Positions 41,320 to 49,815 of a stretch of DNA of 64,000 nt are shown piece after piece. Every line of letters begins with the position of its first letter. Within the stretch, counting starts at the first letter, position 1. Under the pieces are notes generated by a model, which was not told where the DNA came from, made no database searches, and was given only the letters and a program-made list of their open reading frames with translations. Source of the DNA: CALREJ01 sp035547395 (GTDB lineage: Bacteria; Patescibacteriota; Gracilibacteria; Peribacterales; Peribacteraceae); assembly GCA_035547395.1 (NCBI GenBank), contig DASZVA010000014.1, positions 1 to 64,000 of the forward strand, written 5' to 3'. The position numbers and the translations under genes are program-made.

Positions 41320-41580
41320 ATGAATACGACTGAGCAGACATGCGATTCGTATGTCATCGATACGTATAAATCCGTCGAGACCGGTACCTACATCCCCGGC
41401 GCAATCACGTACTGCGGGAAAAAGAAACTCGAAGTCCTGCACTGGAAAGACCAGGAATGCGAAAGCCAGGATGAAGCCGACGCATTCGTCCACAGGCATT
41501 TCCATGCATTGGACATCGCTGAGGCCGAAATTGCAGCCCAACCCGCCCTATACAGGACGCTTACGTCGCTGCGTACGTAA
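41320..41580 (+). CDS. Hypothetical protein (86 aa)
   Basis: ATG 41320 follows the strong pyrimidine tract TTTCTTTCCCATCTATTTCC, which supports this start over the in-frame 41215. The 86-residue soluble protein has a short beta-like first half (YVIDTYKSVETGTYIPGAIT, two Cys) and an acidic helical second half with HRHFHALDIAEAEIAAQP. I do not recognise it. The gene ends just upstream of the marR promoter and has the same orientation. Confidence 0.6.
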   Translation: MNTTEQTCDSYVIDTYKSVETGTYIPGAITYCGKKKLEVLHWKDQECESQDEADAFVHRHFHALDIAEAEIAAQPALYRTLTSLRT

Positions 41581-41593
41581 GTGAGATTTATGC

Positions 41594-41623
41594 TTGACTA
41601 TTGTTTGATTAATCAAGTATTAT
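41594..41623 (+). promoter_or_regulatory. marR promoter with palindromic operator
   Basis: TTGACT (41594-41599) and TATTAT (41618-41623) with an 18-nt spacer. TTGATTAATCAA (41605-41616), a perfect 12-bp palindrome, fills the spacer and is a probable autoregulatory MarR site. The -10 ends 7 nt before ATG 41630, so the transcript should be leaderless. Confidence 0.7.
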
Positions 41624-41629
41624 TCAAGC

Positions 41630-42049
41630 ATGATCACTCTTTCACCACGTCTCAGTTTCTTTCTCGCTCTGACCAAGTCGGAATCCACTGCCACGCGCCT
41701 ATTCGATGCGCGCTTGGGCGGCCTCAGCTTCAATGAATTCATCATGCTGTATCACCTCAGCCAATCGAAGAATGAAAAAATGCGGCGCATCGACCTGGCA
41801 GAGCGTGTCGGCCTCACCGCATCCGGCATCACGCGATTGATCGCGCCGATGGAGAAGATCGGTCTCGTGAAGAGGGAAGCGAGCGAGCATGATGCGCGCG
41901 TGAGCAACGTCGCGCTCGCGCCGGGCGGCAAGCGCAAGCTTACAGAAGCGATGGAAGACGCCGAGCTCCTCGCCAAAGACCTCACGCAGTCCATACCGCA
42001 GAAGAAAATAAGCGACGCAGCGGCATTGCTGGAGCAATTGGGGAAATAG
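41630..42049 (+). CDS. MarR family transcriptional regulator
   Basis: 139 aa with the winged-helix core RIDLAERVGLTASGITRLIAPMEKIGLVKREAS (helix-turn-helix RIDLAERVGLTASGITRLIA, about residues 52-71) and the wing following DARVSNVALAPGG. MarR proteins bind palindromes as dimers and respond to small ligands. The palindrome in its own promoter suggests autorepression. It is followed by a converging beta-propeller gene; the target regulon is not evident here. Confidence 0.9.
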   Translation: MITLSPRLSFFLALTKSESTATRLFDARLGGLSFNEFIMLYHLSQSKNEKMRRIDLAERVGLTASGITRLIAPMEKIGLVKREASEHDARVSNVALAPGGKRKLTEAMEDAELLAKDLTQSIPQKKISDAAALLEQLGK

Positions 42050-42080
42050 CAAGTGTGCAGATATTAAGTAATCCAAAATT

Positions 42081-43685
42081 TCAGTTCACTTTTGGCATAC
42101 TCATTTGCACCAGTGAATCATTATCAATTGCACCGTATATCAAGCTCTTTTTCAGAAATCTAGGTTGCCATATTCTTTTGAATGCATTTTTACTGATCGC
42201 ACTGTTGAGCACAGTATGATAGCCATCCAATTGTTGACCAACATATGCGATATTCGAAGCAGCGCTATCGAATGTTAAATCATCAATCGTTGAAAAGCTT
42301 GTCTCGTACTGTTTGGTACATGGATCGATATTATTGATGGGTAATGTCGTACTATCCAATTCCGGTTCAATTGATAAATGGTATTGTGCAGACAATATGG
42401 AAGATATCGTTGGCAATGGTCCTATTGGAACCGCATTAAATACAAAATACCAACCTTTATTTACTACAAAGCAGGAATACACATCTGTTACTCGGTACAT
42501 ACTCTCATCTTGATATGGCTTGCCATTCGCATTCCATTCCAACGACACAATTTTCCCATCCGATTTTCTTTTTGCAAGTTGCGCGAAAACGTCATTCTGA
42601 GGAACAAAGATAAAATTACTAAAGTATGAAAAATAATCCGAAACATCCGTCTCGGCATCATCGATAATTACATGACCGTTTGAAGAACGAAGATTATCGG
42701 GCATGTATGCCATATCTTTACCGTCATCGCTAAATGCAATATCCATTGCATCAAAGTATTGCTGTTTTGTGGGATTTCCATTTAAAACAAACGGACCTTG
42801 CAACATTTTATAATCTATTCCAACCGCATAGTTTGAACCGTTTTGATCAAATGATATTGAAGATGGAATGTCACTATAAGATACTTTTTGTAAGACTATT
42901 CTCTTTTGCATTGTATTCGTTGCTACATCATGAATTTCAAAAATTACCTCATTATCATGCGATAAGGCAGTATAAAGGAGATATTTGGAATCGGGGCTAA
43001 AGCTCATAGAAAAAACCTTTAAAAACGTTTCACTGACTGTTGCATTATATCCGTCTAATCTGATCGTATCCGCATTCCCATCCGCATTTAGGTCGGCTTG
43101 GTTCGCAATATACGCGTAGTGCTTCAGGTCATTACTGATGATTGGCATTCTTGCTGTCCCATATAAGTCATATCCATCTTTTGATACAACATTTCCACCT
43201 GTTCCGTAAAATGTAACCTCACCTTTGCTGACATGAATAACTGCAACTTTTGAATAGTCATTTGAATACTGAACTTCCCAGCAATCTACTATGGGAAATT
43301 CCGAATTGCATTTTGGAGAATTAGCGATGAATGAAGCGGTGAATAAAACTTTTTCTGTTTCTCCCTGCACTTTTCTAACTATACCAATTTTTGGATTACT
43401 GTCGGCCTTCATTACCACAGAAGATTGAGAGGAAGAATTTTGATCAGGTAGATTGGAATTGTGATATTGCGTGATCAAGAAACGATCTCTCAAAGAATGA
43501 TAAAATCCACCCTCAAAAAAATATGAATATGTGGATTGATATTTATTGCTGATAGCAGAATAAATATTCCAATAATTTTTGGAGAGATAGGTTGAAGAAA
43601 ATTGATAAACTCCAAATCCCACTATGATAAATATCAATAGTGCTGTAGTTATCGCCCAAATGTTTTTTAAAGGAATTAAGCGCAT
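42081..43685 (-). CDS. Membrane-anchored beta-propeller-like protein
   Basis: From ATG 43685 the product has 534 aa: a TM anchor (about residues 9-30) then an extracellular region with repeated blades of the TolB/WD40 kind (FSMSFSPDSKYLLYTALSHD; IAFSDDGKDMAYMP; LTFDSAASNIAYVG). DLNADGNADTIRLDG looks like a calcium-binding EF-hand or dockerin loop. The gene is much AT-richer than the marR and CNNM genes beside it, suggesting transfer. It precedes tRNA-Ile on the opposite strand. The family is not identified beyond the fold. Confidence 0.65.
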   Translation of the reverse strand: MRLIPLKNIWAITTALLIFIIVGFGVYQFSSTYLSKNYWNIYSAISNKYQSTYSYFFEGGFYHSLRDRFLITQYHNSNLPDQNSSSQSSVVMKADSNPKIGIVRKVQGETEKVLFTASFIANSPKCNSEFPIVDCWEVQYSNDYSKVAVIHVSKGEVTFYGTGGNVVSKDGYDLYGTARMPIISNDLKHYAYIANQADLNADGNADTIRLDGYNATVSETFLKVFSMSFSPDSKYLLYTALSHDNEVIFEIHDVATNTMQKRIVLQKVSYSDIPSSISFDQNGSNYAVGIDYKMLQGPFVLNGNPTKQQYFDAMDIAFSDDGKDMAYMPDNLRSSNGHVIIDDAETDVSDYFSYFSNFIFVPQNDVFAQLAKRKSDGKIVSLEWNANGKPYQDESMYRVTDVYSCFVVNKGWYFVFNAVPIGPLPTISSILSAQYHLSIEPELDSTTLPINNIDPCTKQYETSFSTIDDLTFDSAASNIAYVGQQLDGYHTVLNSAISKNAFKRIWQPRFLKKSLIYGAIDNDSLVQMSMPKVN

Positions 43686-43829
43686 AAATAATACCAATAG
43701 TCTGCATGACATATGCTACGAAGACAAGAATGGTTTGCACATGTCGATTTTATTGAGATGAAGGTCAATATGCTCACATAGAAAAATTAGCCTATTCTGT
43801 GTACGCTATTTGCGGATCTTTCCTCCAAA

Positions 43830-43906
43830 GGGCCAGTAGCTCAGTTGGTTAGAGCTCAGGACTTATAAACCTGCGGTCGATGGTTCAAATCCATCCTGGC
43901 CCACCA
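43830..43906 (+). tRNA. tRNA-Ile(UAU)
   Basis: 77 nt with encoded CCA. Acceptor GGGCCAG/CTGGCCC, T-loop TTCAAAT. The anticodon loop CTTATAA gives anticodon UAU for AUA codons, with an A31-A39 mismatch closing the stem. Most bacteria instead read AUA with a lysidine-modified CAU tRNA. Confidence 0.85.
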
Positions 43907-44005
43907 TTCTGTTTTTAAGAAGAAAGCCAATTTACGTTCATAGAAACACGAGTATCACAAAATATTGCTTTTCTGTAAAAAAAGCATTGAATACTCGTAA
44001 CCTCT

Positions 44006-46738
44006 ATGCGACCGAGCGAGCATGTGAATGGAAACGGCAGTATCACCATACCCGCATCACGTGCCGAACGTTCGGAATCCGTCAGCGCACAAATAAGACA
44101 ATTGGCGGGTGAGTTCAAGGTGAGGATGAATCATGATTCTCTGACTCCTGAATTTGTCGGTGAAGTGATTGCAGATTATCAAAACAGAGGTGTGCTTCAT
44201 GATGCTTTTTCAATAGAGGCAATCCAGGCACTGAGCGAAATCGAAGGAATGCAAATGGATATCAGGGAAGCCGTAACACGACATGTGTCCGCTTTGCAGA
44301 CAGTCGAAGATGTAATTGGCCAGGCACTCACACGCACGAGGGCAATCGATAGAGAGAAGTTTGAATATCGAAAACAATACTGTGATCCGAGAAAAAATTA
44401 TCTGCTTCCTCAACGGGTCAAATCCGGAATTGTGGAAGTATATGATCTGCTGGCATCCACACCGGGAGCCCGGGAAAAATTTTTACTGGACTATCACTTT
44501 ACGGAAGAAGAGATAATGGAGTGGAAGCAAAAAAAGGAAAGACGCTCAAATGGAGAAGGGGATAACGCGAGTCAAAAAACCGCACAACGCTCGATAGCAA
44601 TGCCACCCGCTGTTCAAGCAAAAGCGGAGCAGAGAAATCCCATCGAACAAGCAATCTATGATGCGTTGCAGAACGTTGCCATTGACCATGCGTTATTCTG
44701 GAGACGTCGGAAAATGAATAATCTGATCAATGCCAAGCTCCCGAAATTCGTCAAAATAGGCGTGGTTCAGATTTTCGACGCCGTTGCCGGAACTCTCGGC
44801 TCACAGGAGTATTTGTTGGAACATTTCAAATTCAGACGTGAAGAGATCGAGATGTGGCGTCAGCTGTCGGAGCAATCTTCAGCAACACCCGTATCAGAAA
44901 AACAAATGAATACTGCGACACCATCGGAGACCGCACTCACTCTTCCACACGCCCAAGAGACATCGGTTGCAGCCGATGAAAAACCACGCCCGACAAATGT
45001 CTGCAAGCAGGCAATTTATGATGCACTGCAAACAATCGATATTCAGAATAAGCAGCGTTTCTGGAGACGCAGATATGGCGTCAGCTTTCCCAATGCCCGG
45101 CTGCATGACGATATCAAAATAGGAATGGTTCAGCTCTTCGATGCCATCGAACAGACCCCCGGCGCACAAGAATATCTGCTGACAGTGTACAAATTCACAC
45201 GAGAGGAGATTGAACTTTGGCGCGGGTTGGCAGAAGAACCGTTGGCTGCGGCATCGTCAGAGCAGCTCGAAACCGTCGACGCACCAATAGACATTGCAGC
45301 GACGCAAGAAACGGATGAAGAGAACCCCGCATTCACTCAACCACAATCGCCGGTTACTATCGATGCAGCGAATGGCAATGTAGAGCCGGCGGAAGAGGCG
45401 CATGGTTCGGACAGCGACACGACGGCGATCATGGATATGCAGACGCCTGTCGATCCATCGTCGGAAGCGCCCGCGAGTGAACCCGAAAAATCACCGGGGA
45501 ATGAAGGCAAGCCAGTCAGGACCCCCTACATCACGCGGCAACGTCTTCCATCTTTCATCTCCGCATCATCACCCGCACGAAGACCAAGCATCAAATCTCG
45601 CGACATACTGAACAAGGACGTATTGCAGCGTGTCCACATGGTCGTCGAAGGGGACGAGCAGATGGAAGAGGCATGGCATCTCACGCAGCTGTACGCCAGG
45701 GGAAATATGGTAATGCTCTATCGTGGCGAGCGCGGAACGGGCAAGGAACTGTTTCCCCGCGCGGTGCATCAACTCACAAAAAATGGAAATAAGTTTCTGG
45801 CCGTTAACTGCGCCGGCTTCAATGATGGTGTCGTGGAGAGCGAGCTCTTTGGCCACGAAAAGGGCGCATATACCGATGCGAGAGTGGAGCGCGACGGAGC
45901 ATTCGGCCATGTGGCGGACGGAGGCACGCTGCTGCTCGACGAAGTCGGGGACATGCCGCTCAATCAACAGGCAAAGCTCCTGCGCGTTCTGCAGAACCGA
46001 CAATTCAATCGCGTCGGCAGCAACAAAATGATCGATATCTCTCCGCAGACCAAAATCATTGCGGCGACAAATCGCGATCTGGAACAATTGGTCGAGGATG
46101 GAAAGTTCCGCAGCGACCTCTACGACCGCCTGCGCGGCTGTCAGATTTTCATCCCGCCGCTTAGGGAAAGAGACGAATCTCATCGCCAAGCACTGGTGAA
46201 GCATTTTCTGAACACGATGCATAAAGCAGACTGCATCTTTAAGCTGAGCGACGATGCACTGCAGTATATGTTGCAACACGACTACCCGGGAAACGTCCGC
46301 GAGCTCAAGGACCACATCGAGCGTTCGTGCCTCATTGCACAATCAGATGTTTCCTTGAATGAACAATCGGTCACGCTCTCACTGGAACATGTCCGCATGG
46401 CGGAGGACATGTCGTCCGTGCAGATGCTGCGGCACGTTGCGCTCGGCAATAGAGAAGACTGGGCATCTTACTTTAATGGCGCATTGCAGATCTCCGAATC
46501 CTGTGATCCGTCAGACCCTGATCCCACCATCAACTTCACCGTGCGTTTGAGAGGAGTGGATCAAAATATCAAAGGAATTATGGAAGCAATGATGGTAAAA
46601 GTTTGCAGCGGTTTATTGGGTATTTGTGGAAACAATCAATCAGTGACAGCGGAAATTCTCGGCATCACCCGAGGAAGCTTGCGCAACAAACTAAGGATGA
46701 AGGATGTGTTTGAGGAAGAAGATCGGAAGGGGAAGTGA
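44006..46738 (+). CDS. NtrC-like AAA+ regulator with three N-terminal repeats
   Basis: 910 aa. Three related units of about 80 residues occupy 100-177, 212-290 and 332-411 (QAIYDALQ ... FWRRR ... VQIFDAVAGT ... YLLEHFKFRREEIEMWR). An acidic Pro-rich linker follows. The AAA+ domain (about 545-790) has Walker A GERGTGKE, Walker B TLLLDEVGD and the YPGNVRELKDHI sensor region of enhancer-binding proteins. The sigma54-contact loop reads GAYTDA instead of GAFTGA. A Fis-type HTH ends the protein (TAEILGITRGSLRNKLR). It is therefore an ATP-driven DNA-binding regulator that probably does not engage sigma54, similar in that respect to TyrR. It heads the defence island and could control it. Confidence 0.8.
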   Translation: MRPSEHVNGNGSITIPASRAERSESVSAQIRQLAGEFKVRMNHDSLTPEFVGEVIADYQNRGVLHDAFSIEAIQALSEIEGMQMDIREAVTRHVSALQTVEDVIGQALTRTRAIDREKFEYRKQYCDPRKNYLLPQRVKSGIVEVYDLLASTPGAREKFLLDYHFTEEEIMEWKQKKERRSNGEGDNASQKTAQRSIAMPPAVQAKAEQRNPIEQAIYDALQNVAIDHALFWRRRKMNNLINAKLPKFVKIGVVQIFDAVAGTLGSQEYLLEHFKFRREEIEMWRQLSEQSSATPVSEKQMNTATPSETALTLPHAQETSVAADEKPRPTNVCKQAIYDALQTIDIQNKQRFWRRRYGVSFPNARLHDDIKIGMVQLFDAIEQTPGAQEYLLTVYKFTREEIELWRGLAEEPLAAASSEQLETVDAPIDIAATQETDEENPAFTQPQSPVTIDAANGNVEPAEEAHGSDSDTTAIMDMQTPVDPSSEAPASEPEKSPGNEGKPVRTPYITRQRLPSFISASSPARRPSIKSRDILNKDVLQRVHMVVEGDEQMEEAWHLTQLYARGNMVMLYRGERGTGKELFPRAVHQLTKNGNKFLAVNCAGFNDGVVESELFGHEKGAYTDARVERDGAFGHVADGGTLLLDEVGDMPLNQQAKLLRVLQNRQFNRVGSNKMIDISPQTKIIAATNRDLEQLVEDGKFRSDLYDRLRGCQIFIPPLRERDESHRQALVKHFLNTMHKADCIFKLSDDALQYMLQHDYPGNVRELKDHIERSCLIAQSDVSLNEQSVTLSLEHVRMAEDMSSVQMLRHVALGNREDWASYFNGALQISESCDPSDPDPTINFTVRLRGVDQNIKGIMEAMMVKVCSGLLGICGNNQSVTAEILGITRGSLRNKLRMKDVFEEEDRKGK

Positions 46739-46791
46739 GATAAGCGGTTTTAATACATCCAAATTCACAACTATCTAGAATTAATAATATA

Positions 46792-46800
46792 TGTTATAAT
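46792..46800 (+). promoter_or_regulatory. Extended -10 predicting a leaderless GTG-start transcript
   Basis: TGT TATAAT (46792-46800) ends 7 nt before GTG 46807. The -35 region is poor, as expected for an extended -10 promoter. Confidence 0.5.
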
Positions 46801-46806
46801 TATATT

Positions 46807-47490
46807 GTGTTCAAGCGCACAGATTTGGCTGGGCTAACAAGTTACGATTCATTTTTTAACTATGATGACAGACAGTTCGAATATGCTTGCAAATACCTAT
46901 TGGAGGAAACCGCACAAGCGAAGTCCGTTTTTGTTACAAGCAAAGGTCCTAAGGGCGGGGATGGAGGTATTGATTTAAAAATACATCTAAAAGATGGACC
47001 CATTATCTATGGGCAATGCAAACTTTGGAGGTCTCGCTACAGAGGACTTATTGCTACTATCAATCAATTGTCGGGTTGTTTGCGTCGCGACAAGATTGAC
47101 AGAGGCATACTTATGATCACCGTCCCAGCAACCGACTACGAGAAAAGAGAAGCAGCCAAATGCGACATCGAGATTATTGATGCTCCCGCATTAGACGCAC
47201 TGATCGCACAATTACGAACTAGTAATCAGCCCGTTCTTTCCAAAGTATCCGCCGTTCAAAAGGTTTGCATAATTTTAAAATTCATTTTAATAGTCATTAC
47301 ATTTTTGCTCATCTGCATTGTTGCAGCACCATTGCTCTTGTTAATGCTACTACTTGCAGCCCTGGCATTTTCAGGAAACATATCCTCGGGTGGAGGCTCT
47401 AAATATTATCGTAGGAATAGGCGACATAAGCGAAGGAGTTACAGAAAATATAGAGGAAAACGAACAACAAACGGATGGGGAGTGGCTTGA
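46807..47490 (+). CDS. Mrr-like restriction endonuclease with TM helices
   Basis: 227 aa from GTG 46807. Residues about 15-125 resemble the Mrr catalytic domain: YDDRQFEYACKYLLEE, then GGDGGIDLKIHLKDG (catalytic Asp) and IYGQCKLWRSR, in which the usual E/Q-x-K reads QCK. A hydrophobic stretch (about residues 152-192) forms two TM helices, and the C-terminus is basic (YYRRNRRHKRRSYRKYRGK). Mrr-type enzymes cleave modified or foreign DNA; membrane-bound versions are less common and may act at phage DNA entry. The gene is AT-rich and follows the AAA+ regulator by 68 nt. The start is supported by the leaderless promoter geometry. Confidence 0.75.
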   Translation: MFKRTDLAGLTSYDSFFNYDDRQFEYACKYLLEETAQAKSVFVTSKGPKGGDGGIDLKIHLKDGPIIYGQCKLWRSRYRGLIATINQLSGCLRRDKIDRGILMITVPATDYEKREAAKCDIEIIDAPALDALIAQLRTSNQPVLSKVSAVQKVCIILKFILIVITFLLICIVAAPLLLLMLLLAALAFSGNISSGGGSKYYRRNRRHKRRSYRKYRGKRTTNGWGVA

Positions 47491-47578
47491 TGATAAGCAT
47501 CAAATATATTTCCACACACCTTTGACGATATTTTGTAGAACCGATGCGTAGGGTTGCGGCATACCCCCACACGGACCC

Positions 47579-47872
47579 ATGAGATTCTCACTCGCAGCCG
47601 TCACGGCCACGTCGTTCCTCGTTGTAGCTCTCCCGATTGTCTCCCCGCTGGCAGAAGCCGCACCACCCACCCGGCCACTCGCTCCGCACGCGCACATGCT
47701 GGCACCCGTCACCGGGAATGATGATGCCCTGGACGACATCGACCTCCGCGAGGTGGATGATCGTGATGTGGAGGATGATACCACTGGTGATGTGCGGTTG
47801 AGGGAGGAGAGGGATGTGCGGGAGGATGGGGTTGGGGAGGGGGAGAGGAGAGGTGGGGTGGTAGGGAAGTAA
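47579..47872 (+). CDS. Possible secreted small acidic protein
   Basis: 97 aa. The N-terminus has a clear signal peptide (MRFSLAAVTATSFLVVALPI ... AEA|APP). The mature part is acidic (DDALDDIDLREVDDRDVEDD) and then Gly/Arg/Glu-rich over a purine-biased, G-rich tract of about 90 bp. The low-complexity end suggests a decaying or repeat-expanded gene. No family recognised. Confidence 0.4.
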   Translation: MRFSLAAVTATSFLVVALPIVSPLAEAAPPTRPLAPHAHMLAPVTGNDDALDDIDLREVDDRDVEDDTTGDVRLREERDVREDGVGEGERRGGVVGK

Positions 47873-47971
47873 GATAAAATCGGTTATTCTCTTAACAATT
47901 GCCATTATAAAAAGATGTGGCATTATTTATTTATATTTGTAAATTAATATTATCATTTATTCCGACAATTC

Positions 47972-49408
47972 ATGCGTGTTTTGTTAGACACAAACGTCAT
48001 TATTCAATCCGAGGATGACGTCGAGCTCTCGGAGCATGTGCAGGAACTCCATCAGCTCGCGCAGAAGCATGGCATTCAGCTGTGTGTCCATCAACAAAAC
48101 AGGGCTGACTTAATGAATGATCGAGATGAACGGAGACGACGAATCACAATTGGCAAGCTGGGTAAATACCCACAGTTAGAATTTAATCAGCAGCCCACCC
48201 CAGAATTTTTTGCAGAGATTGGAGCAGTGTCCACGCCCGGCACCAACGACTTCATCGATGATTGTCTATTGTTCGCATTAAAAAGCCACGCCACCAGCTA
48301 CTTAATTTCTGAAGACAATGGCATCCATGCGAAGGCGCGAAGGATCGCCGGAATGGAAGATCGCGTGTTTTTCATAGAGGAATTCATTGAAATGGTAAGG
48401 GAGCAGTTTGAACAGGTTACGCCAATGCTGCCCACGATTGAAGAGGTTGAGATTAATACACTGAACGTCGATGATCCTATTTTTGATTCTCTCAAGGAAG
48501 ATTATGACGGATTCACAGATTGGTTTCATAGAAAGGCTGAAGAGGGCAGAAGGGCTTGGGTTATGAGACAGGGAACTGCATTAGCCGCAGTTTGCATCTT
48601 CGATCCTAGAAACAGGGACTGCGATGATGGCATGAAGCTATGCACCTTTAAAGCTTCTGATTTACTAAAAGGTCTGAGAGCGGGTGAGCATCTGCTCAAG
48701 CAGGCATTTTTTTTCGCCACCGAGCACGGCATTACCATGATGCGTGTCGAAGTATTCTCCGATAAAGAATACCTGATAGGCTGGTTTGAAGATTTTGGCT
48801 TCTATCAAATTGCATCGAAGATGAAGAATGGCCGTACTGAATTGGTCTTCCAAAAAGACATGACGCCCATTACCACAAATGACGGAGCGCCACTGGCCTT
48901 AGCAAGAAAACATTTCCCCTTCCTTCCGGAACCACCATTTGTACGTGCATTTGTCATCCCGATACAGCCCGAATTCAGCAGTATGTTATTTCCGGAGCTC
49001 GCAGTACAAGGATCATTGTGGCTTTCGCCATGCGGTCATGCCATTACGAAAGTATACGTGTGTAATGCGAATACCACGGCTATCCGAAATGGCGACTTGC
49101 TGCTGTTCTACGAAAGTCAGACGAGGAGGGCGATCTTCGCTCGTGGAGTCGTGGATGATGTATTAAGAAGTTCGGATTCAGAGGAAATACTGACATTCAT
49201 TGCAAAGCGATCCGTCTATACACAAGAGCACATACAGGAAAAGGCGTCTCGCGGCGGCGTGCTGGCCATCAAGTTTTATCAATCTTGTCTTCCAATCACC
49301 GACATCGCGTATCAATCTCTGGAAAGTATGCAAATCTTGAATGGCCCACCGCAGTCAATAGTTCAATTGAGCGACATGGAATACAGTAAGCTTCGACAAC
49401 TACTATGA
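47972..49408 (+). CDS. PIN-GNAT-PUA-like fusion protein
   Basis: 478 aa. The N-terminal PIN-type nuclease domain (about 1-145) starts VLLDTNVIIQSEDD and contains NDFIDDCLLFALK and ISEDNGI, giving the usual acidic metal site. A GNAT acetyltransferase-like domain follows (about 170-300; LLKQAFFFATEHGITMMRVE, GWFEDFGFYQ). The last 150 residues resemble a PUA/ASCH/EVE-type RNA-binding beta-barrel (GDLLLFYESQTRRAIFARGV). The gene overlaps the next one, a small ASCH-like protein, by 4 nt (ATGA), so they form a coupled pair. Combination of RNase, acetyltransferase and RNA-binding modules suggests a toxin-antitoxin or translation-targeting defence protein. Domain boundaries are estimates. Confidence 0.75.
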   Translation: MRVLLDTNVIIQSEDDVELSEHVQELHQLAQKHGIQLCVHQQNRADLMNDRDERRRRITIGKLGKYPQLEFNQQPTPEFFAEIGAVSTPGTNDFIDDCLLFALKSHATSYLISEDNGIHAKARRIAGMEDRVFFIEEFIEMVREQFEQVTPMLPTIEEVEINTLNVDDPIFDSLKEDYDGFTDWFHRKAEEGRRAWVMRQGTALAAVCIFDPRNRDCDDGMKLCTFKASDLLKGLRAGEHLLKQAFFFATEHGITMMRVEVFSDKEYLIGWFEDFGFYQIASKMKNGRTELVFQKDMTPITTNDGAPLALARKHFPFLPEPPFVRAFVIPIQPEFSSMLFPELAVQGSLWLSPCGHAITKVYVCNANTTAIRNGDLLLFYESQTRRAIFARGVVDDVLRSSDSEEILTFIAKRSVYTQEHIQEKASRGGVLAIKFYQSCLPITDIAYQSLESMQILNGPPQSIVQLSDMEYSKLRQLL

Positions 49409-49815
49409 TCTTCCTCCCGATTAAACCAAAGTACGCACTCCAAATTCACCAACTGAACAAGCTCGTCGAATTCCGCAAGGTAGGATTCAAACGAAACAGT
49501 GACATTTGCATTGTTTATGCGAGCAGTCCCGTGAAGAAAATAATTGGCTATTTTGTGATTGAGGAAGTCGCAATGGGTACACCGAACACCATCTGGCGAA
49601 AATACGGGCGGCATGGTTGCATTAGCAGGGCGGAGTTTTACGAATACTTCGGTTCTTCAGAAAAAGCATTCGCAATAAAAATTAAAAGTTATCATGCGCT
49701 CGATCAAGAAGTCGATCCTCAAGAGCGCATTCGTAATTTTCACATACCACAATCCTTCCGCTATTTGTCCGATTCTGAGCAGAGACATTTAATGCCAGAA
49801 CTTGCACTCGCCTAA
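49405..49815 (+). CDS. Small ASCH/PUA-like protein, partner of the PIN-GNAT gene
   Basis: 136 aa starting MIFLPIKPKYALQIHQLNKL, the opening typical of ASCH-domain proteins (hLSIKPxYA...I..G.K..E.R), followed by the strand pattern CIVYASSPVKKIIGYFVIEE. ASCH domains are PUA-related and bind RNA. Its ATG overlaps the TGA of the PIN-GNAT gene, indicating translational coupling. It could be the regulatory partner or antitoxin of that protein. It converges with hsdS with a 4-nt overlap. Confidence 0.75.
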   Translation: MIFLPIKPKYALQIHQLNKLVEFRKVGFKRNSDICIVYASSPVKKIIGYFVIEEVAMGTPNTIWRKYGRHGCISRAEFYEYFGSSEKAFAIKIKSYHALDQEVDPQERIRNFHIPQSFRYLSDSEQRHLMPELALA

